Part shown: positions 47,195 through 58,622 of the stretch, piece by piece
How the letters are laid out: every line of letters starts with the position of its first letter
Position numbering within the stretch: position 1 is the stretch's first letter
Translations under genes and position numbers: made by a program
Source of the DNA: Peromyscus leucopus
Taxonomy: Eukaryota; Chordata; Mammalia; Rodentia; Cricetidae
Length of the DNA stretch: 64,000 nt
NCBI RefSeq assembly: GCF_004664715.2
Contig: NC_051063.1
Coordinates: 115,864,829 to 115,928,828, forward strand
Direction of reading: 5' to 3'
The notes under the pieces: generated by a model
Database searches by the model: none
Seen by the model: only the letters and a program-made list of their open reading frames with translations
What the model was told of the DNA's origin: nothing

Positions 47195-47345
47195 CAACCT
47201 ATTTCTTTCAGCTTCCTCATCTATAGAGTGGAATAACAATGGTACAAGTCTTACAAAAGTGTGAACATAAAACAAAAGTGCTTAGACTAGTATTAGCACC
47301 TGGACAGTCAATAAATGTTTGACAGTGGTATTTCCTATTATTATT
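47195..47345 (+). repeat. MIR SINE, 3' half
   Basis: 'cttcctcatctatagagtgg', 'aaagtgcttagactagtatt' and 'gtcaataaatgtttgacag' follow the MIR consensus closely. Confidence 0.85.
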
Positions 47346-47394
47346 TCCCAGTAAACTAACAATTTTCTACTTGGTTCTGTGCATCTCTGGAATT

Positions 47395-47396
<2 letters not shown>

Positions 47397-47428
<32 letters not shown>
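47397..47428. repeat. (CA)n microsatellite
   Basis: About 16 CA units followed by impure CA-rich sequence. Confidence 0.93.
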
Positions 47429-47434
<6 letters not shown>

Positions 47435-47544
47435 TCTCCCTGTCTCTATTTCACACACAGACACACATATGCACAAAAATATGCTTTGAATTGGAGCATT
47501 AAGCAAGTAATTACAATCACAGGAGAGTAGCCCTTTGTCTTATC

Positions 47545-47965
47545 TAGAGTTTCTATGGGTGCAATGAAACACCAAGACAAAAAAGCATGTTGGGGAAGAA
47601 AGGGTATATTTGGTTTACTCCTCTACATTATAGTCCACAACTGAAGGAAGCCAGGACAGAAACTCAAACAAGGCTGGAACCTGTAAGCAGGAGCTGATGC
47701 AGAGGCCATGGGGGCTGCTGTTGACTGATTTGCTTCCCATGGCTTGCTCATCTTTCCTTCTTATGGAAACCAGAACTACTAGCCCAGGGATATCATCACC
47801 TACAATGGATTGGGCCCTCCCACATCAATAACTTATTAAGAAAAATGCTCTACTGGCCTGCCTACAACCTGATCTTATGGAGGCATTTTTTTTCAGGTGT
47901 AGTTTTCTCCTCTCAGATGACTCTAGCCTGTGGCACATTGACATAAAATTATCTAGCATAGTCCT
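47545..47965 (+). repeat. rodent interspersed repeat, probably hAT-type
   Basis: A rodent repeat familiar from mouse: 'gcatgttggggaagaaaggg', 'ggagctgatgcagaggccat', 'tgggccctcccacatcaat', 'cctctcagatgactctagcc', ending 'acattgacataaaattatct'. The class (URR/hAT-Charlie-like) is my best guess only. Confidence 0.6.
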
Positions 47966-48027
47966 CAATAAATATTTGCTAATATTTTATAACTTTGAAT
48001 TTGTGACATTATTTTCTTCTTCAATCC

Positions 48028-48183
48028 TGGAACTACAGAGATGGCTAAATGTTTGGGAGTGCCTAGTGCTCTTTTAGATGATCAGAGTTCAAGTCCAAAT
48101 CAGTCAGCTCACAACTGCCTGCTTCTCCAGCTCTAGGGGATCTGATGCTTCTTCTGGCCTCTGTGAGAACCCACATGCACATG

Positions 48184-48240
<57 letters not shown>

Positions 48241-48246
48241 ACACAC
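48028..48246 (+). repeat. B2 SINE with (CA)n tail
   Basis: 'actacagagatggctaaatg', 'cagctcacaactgcctgctt' and 'cttctggcctctgtgagaac' are forward B2. The (CA)n at 48,186-48,246 is its 3' side. Confidence 0.85.
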
Positions 48247-48261
48247 AAGTAGTGATATATG

Positions 48262-48427
48262 GTTTTTTTTTTTGTTTGTTTTGTTTTGAGACAGGGTTTC
48301 TCTGTGTAGTTTTGGTGCCTTTCCTGGATCTTGCTCTGTAGACCAGGCTGGCCTCGAACTCACAGGGATCTACCTGGCTCTGCCTCCTGAGTGCTGGAAT
48401 TAAAGGCATGGGCCACCACTGCCCAGC
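48262..48427 (-). repeat. B1 SINE with 11-bp duplication
   Basis: Reverse-complement B1 with T-rich tail on the left. 'agtgatatatg' flanks it perfectly at 48,251-48,261 and 48,428-48,438, so it is a fairly young L1-mediated insertion. Confidence 0.95.
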
Positions 48428-48702
48428 AGTGATATATGTTTTAAATAATGAAATTTCCAATAAACAAAGTATAATGATAACATGTTATTGAGGTTTTTTC
48501 ATGTTCTAACTCAAAATATAAGACTTTGATATATTGTCTGCATTAATGTAACAACTGAAAACATTAATGAAAAGAATAGAAAATGAGAAAATATAAGAAG
48601 AGCTTTCCTTTGAACCCTCTTTATCTGTAAAGACATACCCTCCAAAATTAAAATAATGCCTTCATCAGTTAGCTGGAGTTTCATCACTAACACTCATTAC
48701 AA

Positions 48703-48955
48703 CAGAGAATGAGAAGCTGGACTCTGCAGGAAAAATCACTCATGCTCTTGAAGAGGAGCCAGGTTTTGTTCTCAGCACCAAATGGTGGCTCATGGCCATG
48801 TATAACTTCATTTCTGGAGAATCTTACATAGTCTTCTGGCCTCCCTTGGCACCAGGAATGCATGCAGTGCACTTATATGTGTTCAGGAAATAAACTCATA
48901 TACATAAAATAAAATAAATAAATCTGAAAAATCTTTTTAAAAAGGGAAGTGATTG
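48703..48955 (+). repeat. B2 SINE
   Basis: 'caaatggtggctcatggcca', 'atagtcttctggcctccctt' and an AAATAAAT-type tail are forward B2. Confidence 0.85.
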
Positions 48956-49279
48956 GAAGTCAATACTTTTACGTAGACAAAGCATGTAAAAAACTATCAT
49001 GTTTTCTGTATATTATATTGTATAAAACTCCTATAAAAATTGCCTAAAGTTGCTTTTCTTTCTGTGAGGATGCTGTATAAACTTCTAATCTTTATCCATA
49101 TTTGATTTCATTTCTTTTCTGTATATCCCTGTATATACATTGAATGCATTTCCTTCACTTTTGAACAATTTGCCAGTTATGAGATTATTAATAATTCAGT
49201 TACATAGTGTTATACAGTAGAATACAGGAATGGAAAGTATTTCCATCCTATGGTTCATATATGAATGTTTTATAATTTA

Positions 49280-49441
49280 TTTATTTATTTGGTTTTTTTT
49301 TCGAGACAAGGTTTCTCTGTGTTGCTTTGCGCCTTTCCTGGAACTCGCTTTGGAGACCAGGCTGGCCTCAAACTCACAGAGATCCGCCTGCCTCTGCCTC
49401 CTGAGTGCTGGGATTAAAGGCGTGTGCCACCACTGCCTGGC
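49280..49441 (-). repeat. B1 SINE with ~15-bp duplication
   Basis: Intact reverse-complement B1. Flanks 'atgttttataattta' (49,265 on) and 'atgtttcataattta' (49,442 on) differ at one base. Confidence 0.93.
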
Positions 49442-50362
49442 ATGTTTCATAATTTAATTACTCTGTTATTGTACCCTAAGAATGCCTGAGTTTTTATAAT
49501 TATGAAAGTATTAACTTTATATAATAATTCTCCACCATTTTTATCATTTTATTGGTAGAAGTTTTTAGAAATATAATGTTATGTCTTAGAGCATAGGAAG
49601 ATCATAATCATGTTGATATCTCTTTCTTGATTATATTGAAGTGCTTCCTCAAATTTTCTTACAACATGTGTTTTTAAAACAAATACAATGTAAAAACTAT
49701 ATTAAAAAACAAACCTTGTCATCATATGCTATGTATTTGACTAAAATACAAGCCTTAATTTAGATACCAACATATCAAGTAGGAATTTAGAATTTTTCCC
49801 AAAATTTTAGCAATGCTGTTTCCAATGCAAATATTTTAAAGGAACATTAATTAATTTACCTCCATTCTATGAACATCATAAAAGAATCCCGTTATAAGAC
49901 ATTGCATTGTGTATTGCCTCATTTCTTTAAATTTTATGCATTTGAGGAGATGGAATTTTTTTTTTGGTTATGTTTGCTCATGATAATGCTGAACTTTCCA
50001 TTTTGTATTTAATTTTCCTAGAACTTTCAAGTTGAAATGCTTATTTTAAATCTTTTCTGGTGTACTGTTACAATTCCTTCTCTTATTTAAATCCCAGCTC
50101 AGTAGACAGGAAGGATATTATTTTGCTATGACTGTTCTGCAGAGCAAGTCATGTATCTGTTGATTTGTAGCTTAGGATAGATGAGTCAATGCTCCTGCAA
50201 ATCAAGGAGTATCTTGCTTTGAAGGTTTACACCAAGGACTTGGTGTCATGTGATCCGACAATCTGTGGATGTGGACTGTACTGTCTCATTAAACTGCAAA
50301 GACAGAACAGAAGGATGTGTGTTAGTGCACACTGGGGTCACATGTGAAGTTCATGGGCAAGT
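49442..50362. other. unique AT-rich noncoding DNA
   Basis: Nothing recognised. Confidence 0.35.
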
Positions 50363-50600
50363 TGTTGTGGTATATTTGTACACTGTGTGAAGATGTATTT
50401 ACTATGATTGGTGTAATCAAAAGCCAAATAGGCAATAGCTAGGCAGGAGGTATAGGTGGGATTTTCAGGGAGAGAAAAGAAGAGGAGGAGGAATCTAGGT
50501 GTACAGGAGATGCCAGGAGACTTAAAAGGAAACAGGATGTGCAAGATAGAAGAAAGGTACCACCACCTGATAGAACATAGATTAATATAAGTGGCCAGTC
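50363..50600 (+). mobile_element. mys-like LTR fragment
   Basis: 'gctaggcaggaggtataggt' and 'atagattaatataagtggcc' are family features, but the downstream third is missing and the match is diverged. Confidence 0.65.
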
Positions 50601-51961
50601 TCCATTGTGTATAAAATATAAATCATAACTAAAATTGCAATCTATTTCAATATTCTGAAATACTTTAAAACCTTTTCCCCTGTTTAATTGTATTTGAAAA
50701 TTTCTTTACATTGCTTTAGAACATAATCCTCTTGTCCTGAGTTTCAAGACTGTGGTTCAGCTGAGAGAATTAAGAAAGACACAGGGAGCTACATGCAGCA
50801 ATTCCTTAAAGCCATCCATCCCTGCCTTCCTCCAAGTATATGAAAATTAGATCAAACCATGGGCTCTTCTTGCACAGTGAATCATTTTGTTTCTGAGATT
50901 GAATTTTCCTGAGTAAAAAGCCTCCCTAAAATGGAAAGCCAAGCTATCTAAGAAACATTCAGAATGTTTCGTGGAGGCAAACCTTGATGGGAAACTGCCT
51001 TTAGGGCTGGAAGAAATAAACCTACAAATTATGTATCTGGGACATTGGAGATGAGACTCTGACCCAGCCAAATCCATTCTGACTCTAATAAAATAATTCT
51101 GTCTGATATGTATGTATCTATCTATATCTGTACCTGTATCTGTATTGAAATTTCCCATGAGCTCCTAGTTCTTACCTTCTTTAAATAGTTGTAAACTAGA
51201 AACACTTCTTTGTTTTGGGATTTCTTGAGGCTATCCAAGATTTTAGGACATGGTGTTGCCATTATAGAGTCTTGACAAGGAGTGAGCATACTGTGATTTC
51301 CTGCATCTTCCCCTGTACTTCGTTGGCAACTTGAAGAGACTATTTTAAAAAACTGTAAAGATACACTAACAAAATGTTACACATCTGGTCAGGGGCCTGG
51401 GCAGTTGTGGAAATATTTAGCACTTATACTTCCCCTCCAATGGACATCACAGGTAAATCACAGTGCTTCTCAACCATGGTTTCCATCACTATCCACAGGA
51501 TCAAGGGGGCATAGAAGCAGCTTCTGCTGATCAGGAGTCAGTTGACTACAAATAACAGAGCCCATGAGCTCAGGAAGAAGTCTGGCCTGCTTTGTTTGCT
51601 GAACATACAAAATAGTTATGTTTGGGGACACCTGCTTTCCAGGCAAATGGATGAAGTGACAGCAGAGAAATGAGCATTTCCCCTCCCCTACAGAAGACAA
51701 AGCCAAATGTACCCTCACTTATTATTTTTCTAACATTGCCTTCTCCAGAGACTGATGTCCTCACATCACAAATTTTATTAATATTCTTAAACAAATGGAC
51801 TTTCACATATTTTATGACCTAAAGTAGTCAAAATTTCATATAACTACAAACTACTATGAAACAAGACAAAACACACCAAAAAACACCACTAATGAGCTTT
51901 TCACATTGTGTGTTAGATTAAAACAGATAATTATTTATGTGATTATAGTATTTTATTACTT
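50601..51961. other. unique noncoding DNA
   Basis: A short (TATC)-like patch is near 51,115-51,140. No gene or clear repeat recognised. Confidence 0.35.
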
Positions 51962-51979
51962 TAGTTAGGTATTTTTTTT
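51962..51979. repeat. L1 target-site duplication, left copy (18 bp)
   Basis: 'tagttaggtatttttttt', identical to 58,605-58,622. Confidence 0.97.
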
Positions 51980-52910
51980 CTTTTTTTTTTTTAAGTAAAT
52001 TTATTTTACAACATCATTTAGTTCAACATAATAGCCACAGATTCCCATGTTCTCCCACTCTCGCCCCCCTCCCCCTCCCCCCATCCCACCCCCCATTCCC
52101 ACCTCCTCCAGATCAAGGTCTCCCCCGAGGACCGGGATCGACCTGGTAGACTCAGTCCAGCCAGGACCAGTCCCCCCCTCCCAGACCGAGCCAAGTGTCC
52201 CTGCATATGTCCCAGGATTCAAACAGCCAACTCATGCAACAAGCCCAGGACCCAGCACCAACACACGGCTGCCTCCCAAACAGATCAAGCCAAATGACTG
52301 TCTCACCCGTTCAGGGGCCTGATGCAGTTGGGGGCCCCTCAGCCTTTGGTTCATAGATCCTGTGCTTCCATTCCTTTGGCTATTTGTCCCTGTGCTTTAT
52401 CCAACCCTGGCTTCAACAATTCTCGCTCATATAAACCCTCTTCTTTCTCACTAATTAGACTCCCAGTGCTCCACCAGGGGCCCAGCCGTGGATGTCTGCA
52501 TCCAGATTCCTCAGACCTTCCTTGGATGGGGTTTATGGCACAACTAACAGGGTGTCTGGCCATCCCATCACCAGAGTAGGTCAGTTCCTGCTGTCTCTCG
52601 TCCATTGCCAGCAGTCTTTTCTGGCGGTATCTTTGTGGATCTCCGTGGGCCTCCCTAGCTCTCTGCTTCCTCCCCTTCTCATGTGGTCTTCATTTACCAT
52701 GGTCTCCTATTCGTTGTTCTCCCTCTCTTTTCTTGATCCAGCTAGGATCTCCCACTCTCTTTCCCTTGACCGTCGCTCTTCATTGTTCCCACTCATGACC
52801 AGGCTGTTCATGTAGATCTCATCCATTTCTCCATGTCTTTTTTGGGGTCCCGTTTTCCAGGTAGCCTCACTGGTGATGTGAGTAGCAGTTCAGTCATCCT
52901 TGTTCCACAT
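51980..52910 (-). other. L1 3' UTR with polypurine tract and poly(A)
   Basis: On the minus strand the G-rich block at about 52,110-52,059 could fold as a G-quadruplex, a known rodent and primate L1 3' UTR trait. The polyadenylation signal is about 8-13 bases before the A-run. Confidence 0.85.
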
Positions 52911-55900
52911 CTAGTATCTTCCTATGAGTGGGTACATACCATATTTGTCTTTCTGAGTCTGGGTCACCTCACTCAGGATGATTTTTTCTAGATCCATCCA
53001 TTTGCCTGCAAATCTCATGATGTCATTGTTTTTCTCTGCTGAGTAGTATTCCATTGTGTATATGTGCCACAATTTATTTATCCATTCTTCAGTTGAAGGG
53101 CATCTAGGTTGTTTCCAGGTTTTGGCTATTACAAACAATGCTGATATGAACATAGCTGAGCAAGTGCTCTTGTGGTATGATTGAGCATTTCTTGGGTATA
53201 TGCCCAAAAGTGGTATAGCTGGATCTTGGGGGAGATTGATTCCCAATTTTCTAAGAAAGCGCCATATTGATTTCCAAAGTGGTTGTACAAGCTTGCATTC
53301 CCACCAGCAGTGGAGGAGAGTTCCTCTAGCTCCACAACCTCTCCAGCATAAAGTGTCTTCAGTGTTTTTGATCTTAGCCATTCTGACAGGCGTAAGGTGG
53401 TATCTCAGAGTTGTTTTGATTTGCATTTCCCTGATGATTAGGGATGTTGAGCAATTCCTTAAATGTCTTTCAGCCATTTGGGTTTCCTCTGTTGAGAATT
53501 CTCTGTTTAATTCTAAAGCCCATTTCTCAATTGGACTGTTGGTCGTTTTGATGTCTAATTTCTTGAGTTCCTTATATATTCTGGATATCAGTCCTCTGTC
53601 ACCTGTGGGGTTGGTGAAGATCTTTTCCCATTCAGTAGGCTGTCGCTTTGCCTTGTTGACCGTATCCTTTGCTCTACAAAAGCTTCTCAGTTTCAGGAGG
53701 TCCCATTGATTGATTGTTTGTCTCAGTGTCTGCGCTACTGGTGTTATATTTAGGAAGTGATCTCCTATGCCAATGCGTTCAAGATTACTTCCTACTTTCT
53801 CTTCTAGCAGGTTTAGAGTAGCTGGATTTATGTTGAGGTCTTTGATCCACTTGGACTTAAGTTTTGTGCACGGTGACAGATATGGATCTATTTGCAGCCT
53901 TCTACACGTTGATATCCAGTTATGCCAGCACCATTTGTTGAAGATGCTTTCTTTTTTCCATTGTACAGTTTTGGCTTCTTTGTCAAAAATTATATGTCCA
54001 TAGGTGTGTGGGTTAATGTCAGGGTCTTCAATTCGATTCCATTGGTCCACATGTCGGTTTTTATGCCAATACCAAGCTGTTTTTATTACTGTAGCTCTAT
54101 AGTAGAGCTTGAAGTTAGGGATTGTGATGCCTCCAGAAGTTGTTTTATTGTACAGGTTTCTTTTAGCTATTCTGGGTTTTTTGTTTTTCCATATGAAGTT
54201 GAGTATTATTCTTTCCAGGTCTGTGAAGAATTGTGTTGGTATTTTGATGGGGATTGCATTGAATCTGTATATTGCTTTTGGTAAGATTGCCATTTTTACT
54301 ATGTTAACCCTGCCTATCCATGAGCATGGGAGATCTTTCCATTTTCTGACATCTTCTTCAATTTCTTTTTTCAGGGACTTAAAGTTCTTGTCATATAGGT
54401 CCTTCACTTGCTTGGTTAGTGTTACCCCAAGGTATTTTATGTCATTTTTGGCTATTGTAAAGGGTGATGTATCTCTAATTGCCTTCTCATCTTCTTTGTC
54501 CATTGTATATAGGAAGGCTACTGATTTTTTTGAGTTGATCTTGTATCCTGCTATGTTGCTGAAGGTGTTTATAAGCTTTATCAATTCCTGGGTGGAATCT
54601 TTGGGGTCACTCAAGTATACTATCATGTCATCTGCAAATAGGGAAAGCTTGACTTCTTCCTTTCCAATTTGTATCCCCTTAATCTCCTTATGTTGTCTTA
54701 TTGCTCTGGCTAGAACTTCAAGTACTATATTGAATAAGTATGGGCAGAGTGGACAGCCTTGCCTCGTTCCTGATTTTAGTGGAATTGCTTTGAGTTTCTC
54801 TCCATTTAATTTGATGTTGGCTGTTGGTTTGCTATATATTGCCTTTATTATGTTTAGGTATGTTCCCCGTATTCCTGATCGCTCCAAGACTTTTATCATG
54901 AAGGGGTGCTGGATTTTGTCAAATGCCTTTTCTGCATCTAGTGAGATGATCATGTGGCTTTTTTCTTTGAGTTTGTTTATATGGTGTATTACGTTGATGG
55001 ACTTTCGTATGTTGAACCACCCTTGCATCCCTGGGATGAAGCCTACTTGATCATGGTGGATAATTGTTCTGATGTGTTCTTGGAGTCTGTTTGCCAATAT
55101 TTTATTGAGTATTTTTGCATCAATGTTCATGAGGGAGATCGGTCTGTAGTTCTCTTTCTTTGTTGTATCCTTGTTTGGTTTAGGAATCAGGGTAATTGTA
55201 GCCTCATAAAAGGAGTTTGGTAATGTTCCTTCTGTTTCTATTATGTGGAACAATTTAGAGAGTATTGGTATTAACTCTTCTTTGAAGATCTGGTAGAATT
55301 CTGCGCTGAAACCATCTGGTCCTGGGCTTTTTTTGGTTGGGAGACTTTTAATGACTGTTTCTATTTCCTTAGGGGTTATTGGGCTATTTGAATAGTTTAT
55401 CTGGTCTTGATTTAACTTAGGTATGTGGTACTTATCCAGAAAAATGTCCATTTCTTTTAGGTTTTCCAGTTTTGTGGAGTAGAGGTTTTTGAAATATGAC
55501 CTTATAATTCTCTGGATTTCCTCAATGTCTGTTGTTATGTCCCCCTTTTCATTTCTGATTTTGTTGATTTGGATTCTTTCTCTCTGTCTTTTGGTTAGTT
55601 TGGATAAGGGTTGTCTATCTTGTTGATTTTCTCAAAGAACCAACTCTTTGTTTCATTAATTTTTTGTATTATTCTCTTAGTTTCTAATTTATTAATTTCC
55701 CCGCTCACTTTGATAATTTCCTGGCGTCTATTCTTCCTGGGAGACTTTGCTTCTTCTTGTTCTAGAGCTTTCAGGTGTGCTGTTAAGTCACTAGTGTGAG
55801 ATTTCTCCAACTTCTTTATGTGTGCATTTAGTGCTATGAATTTCCCTCTTAGCACTGCTTTCATAGTGTCCCATAAGTTTGGGTATGTGGTTTCTTCATT

Positions 55901-56734
55901 TTCATTGATCTCTAGGAAGTCTTTAATTTCTTTCTTTATTTCTTCCTTAACCCATTGGTGATTTAGTTGAGCATTATTCAGTTTCCATGAGAAAGTAGGT
56001 TTTCTGTAGTTTTTGTTGTTGTTGAGATCTAACTTTAACCCATGGTGGTCTGATAGAACACAGGAGGTTATTCTAATTGTTTTGTATCTGTTGAGAAATG
56101 CTTTGTGGCCAAGTATGTGGTCAATTTTAGAGAAAGTTCCATGGGGTGCTGAGAAGAATGTATATTCTTTCTTGTTAGGATGGAATGTTCTGTAGATATC
56201 TATTAGGTCCAATTGGGTCATGATATCAGTTAAGTCCTTTATTTCTCTGTTAAGTTTCGATTTGGGAGATCTGTCCAGTGGTGAAAGTGGGGTGTTGAGA
56301 TCTCCCACTATTAATGTGTGGGGTTTTATATGTGTTTTAAGCTTTAGTAATGTTTCTTTTACATATGTGGGTGCCCTTGTGTTTGGGGCATAAATGTTCA
56401 GAATTGAAACTTCATCTTGGTGGATCTTTCCTGTGATGAATATGTAATGTCCTTCTTTATCTCTTTTGATTGATTTTAGTTTGAAGTCTATTTTGTTGGA
56501 TATCAGTATGGCTACCCCTGCTTGTTTCTTAAGACCATTTGATTGGAAAGTCTTTTCCCAGCCTTTTATTCTTAGGTAGTGTCTGTCTTTGAATTTGAGA
56601 TGTGTTTCTTGTATGCAGCAGAAAGTTGGGTTCTGCTTTCGTATCCATTCTGTAAGTCTATGTCTTTTTATAGGTGAATTAAGTCCGTTGATATTAAGGG
56701 ATATTAACGACCAGTGATTGTTCATCCCTGTCAT
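52911..56734 (-). pseudogene. ORF2: L1 ORF2 (endonuclease-reverse transcriptase), one frameshift
   Basis: ORF2p nicks target DNA and reverse-transcribes L1 RNA at the nick. The start ATG is at 56,734. Residues 1-379 hold a complete endonuclease with N14, E43, D145/N147, D205 and H230 at the same positions as in human L1. A net one-base loss near 55,610-55,613 then brings a stop at 55,595. In the shifted frame the rest is open to 52,911: reverse transcriptase with a GTRQGCPL motif and FADD catalytic box (codons 54,638-54,627), then a Cys-rich C-terminus around HCWWEC. Total span 3,824 bp, normal for rodent ORF2 (about 1,275 codons). Only a truncated endonuclease would be made. Confidence 0.95.
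54109..55050 (+). other. antisense open frame over L1 ORF2, not a gene
   Basis: A 313-codon frame opposite the reverse transcriptase. It is a shadow of ORF2 codon usage and has no motif, and is listed only because of its length. Confidence 0.75.
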
Positions 56735-56787
56735 TTTTGGTGGTAGTGTGTGTGTACTTCCCTTCTTTGGGGTTTACTGTTGTGGCT

Positions 56788-57950
56788 TTATCTATTGCCT
56801 GTGTTTTCGAGTGTGTATCTGACTTCCTTCGGTTGGAATTTTCCTTCTAGTGCTTTCTGTAGGGCTGGGTTTGTGGATAGGTATTGTTTAAATCTGGCTT
56901 TGTCTTCGAATGTCTTGTTCCTTCCGTCTATGATGATTGCTGGGTATATTAGTCTGGGCTGACATCCATGGTTTCTTAGTGTCTGCATTACATCTGTCCA
57001 GGTCCTTCTGGCTTTCAAAGTCTCCATTGAGAAATCGGGTGTTATTCTGATGGGTTTACCTTTATAGGTCACTTGGCCTTTTTCCTTGGCTGCTCTTAAT
57101 ATTCTTTCTTTATTCTGTACATTTAGTTGTTTAATTATTATGTGTCGAGGGGACTTTTTTGGGGGGTCTAGTCTGTTTGGTGTTCTATAGGCTTCTTGTA
57201 TCTTCATAGGCATTTCCTTCTTTAAGTTGGGAAAGTTTTCTTCTATAATTTTGTTGAATATATTTTCTGTGCCTTTGAGTTGGTATTCTTCACCTTCTTC
57301 TATCCTATAATTCATAGGTTTGGTCTTTTCATGGTGTCCCAGATTTCTTGGACATTTTGGTTCATGACTTTGTTGGCTTTAGTGTTTCCTTCGACTGATG
57401 AAACTATTTCTTCTACTGTATCTTCAATGCCAGAAATCCTCTCTTCCACCTCTTGCATTCTGTTGGTTATACTTGCATCCGAAGTTCCTGATCTTTTACT
57501 CAGGGTTTCTATTTCCAGCATTCCCTCTGTTTGTGTCTTCTTTATTTTTTCAATTTCCTTTTTCAGTTCTTGGACTGTTTCCTTTGTTTGTTTCATTGCT
57601 TTTTCATGATTTTCTTTCAGTGCTTTATTGTTTTCTTCCAGGACTTTAATGTTTTCTTCCAGGACTTTAATGTTTTCTTCCAGGACTTTATTATTTTCTT
57701 GGAGGGCTTTATTGTTTTCTTCTAATTTGTTTGCTCTTTCCTCTAGTTGTTTATAGCGTTCTTCCAATTTCCTTGTCTTTTCCTCTACACAAGCCTCTAC
57801 CTTCTTCATGAAGTTACTCATAAGGCTACTTTCTTCTGCTTCTTCCAATTTTTGGTGTTCAGGTCTAGATGTTGGAGGCGGGCTAGGTTCTGGTGATGCT
57901 GTATTGCTCTTCATTTTGCTGTATGTACTTCTGCCTTGACGTCTGCCCAT
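56788..57950 (-). pseudogene. ORF1: L1 ORF1 (RNA-binding chaperone), stop plus frameshift
   Basis: ORF1p trimerises and coats L1 RNA. The likely start is the ATG at 57,950 (MGRRQGRS...), a conserved rodent ORF1 opening; a longer open frame reaches 58,106 but is leader sequence. Residues 1-50 are Ser/Pro-rich; about 50-185 form a coiled coil with six near-perfect heptads (LEENNKA type) at 77-118. A TGA at 57,312-57,314 ends the frame after residue 212, and a one-base loss near 57,303-57,306 follows. The RRM and C-terminal domain continue in the other frame (landmarks RRTWTDVMQ, YLSTNPALQKALEG) to 56,788. 54 bp separate it from ORF2. Confidence 0.93.
57597..57722 (-). repeat. 21-bp tandem repeats encoding ORF1 heptads
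   Basis: Six 21-bp units encode six coiled-coil heptads. The central copies, around 57,640-57,700, are almost identical at DNA level (unit 'gttttcttccaggactttaa' on plus), which indicates recent slippage or unequal exchange. Confidence 0.9.
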
Positions 57951-58604
57951 CTCCTTGTGGTTCTTTCTTCGTCTTATCAGTGTACTTGTTTCAGAAAGAG
58001 CTGACAGATTCAGGAAGACTCTCTCTTTTGTCCAAAAGGGAGTTCTCTTGTCCAACTCTCTGGTCCAGAAGGGAAGTCCGGGGCGGGCTCTGGTCCAGAA
58101 TGGCAATCGGGGCAGGCTGGGAGCTGGGGGCCGGTCTCTAAGTCTCAGGAAGTGGCTGGAGTCTCGGGCAGATGGGTGTGGGGGCGGGGGAGATTGCAGG
58201 GGCTGCCGGGGGGCTTGGAAAAGGGGATCCCTCCCGGTGGGGCTAGAAGGGGAGCTGTCCGGTGGCCAGAACCTGGTGCCAAGTTGGGCAGGTCTTCCTA
58301 GAGTGGCTGGTACCCAGGGATGGGGTCCGGGTTGGATCCGGTACTCACCTCTGGACCAGAAGGGAAGTCGGGGGCAGGCTGGGAGCTGGGGGCCGGTCTC
58401 TAAGTCTCAGGAAGTGGCTGGAGTCGCGGGCAGATGGGCGTGGGGGCGGGGCGCGGAGATTGCAGGGGCTGCCGGGGGGCTTGGAAAAGGGGATCCTTCC
58501 CGGTGGGGCTAGAAGGGGAGCTGCCTGGTAGCCAGAACCTGGTGCCAAGTTGGGCAGGTCTTCCCGGAGTGGCAGGTGTCCAGGGATGGGGTCCGGGTTG
58601 GATC
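57951..58604 (-). promoter_or_regulatory. L1 5' UTR: GC-rich promoter with two monomers
   Basis: Two direct repeats, about 58,090-58,350 and 58,351-58,604, share long stretches such as 'gggagctgggggccggtctc' and 'ggtgccaagttgggcaggtc'. Rodent L1s drive transcription from tandem 5' monomers, so this is the likely promoter. It is the most CpG-rich part of the window. The outermost (5') monomer is about 254 bp and slightly shorter than the inner 261 bp. A 3' leader (58,089-57,951) joins it to ORF1. Confidence 0.9.
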
Positions 58605-58622
58605 TAGTTAGGTATTTTTTTT
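58605..58622. repeat. L1 target-site duplication, right copy (18 bp)
   Basis: Perfect match to 51,962-51,979. Confidence 0.97.

Larger units (their letters stand above)
51980..58604 (-). mobile_element. L1: full-length L1 retrotransposon, 6.6 kb
   Basis: A complete long interspersed element. On the minus strand the order is two 5' UTR monomers (58,604-58,090), ORF1 (57,950-56,788), ORF2 (56,734-52,911), a 3' UTR with a G-rich polypurine block (complement of about 52,059-52,110), an AATAAA (complement of 52,000-52,005) and a 12-A tail. The 18-bp duplication is perfect, and the first nick is inferred at a T-run/GA site, as expected for L1 endonuclease. ORF1 and ORF2 each carry inactivating changes, but frames are otherwise open, so the copy is young and now defective. 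It landed in the tail of a minus-strand B1-like SINE. Confidence 0.97.

Noticed and set aside
54109..55050. 313-codon plus-strand frame
   Set aside because: Lies exactly antisense to the L1 reverse transcriptase; a shadow frame.
57955..58512. 185-codon plus-strand frame in GC-rich DNA
   Set aside because: Antisense to the L1 5' UTR monomers; its repeated peptide reflects the tandem monomers, not a gene.
57900..58610. CpG-island promoter of a host gene
   Set aside because: The GC-rich block is fully explained by the L1 5' UTR inside the target-site duplications.
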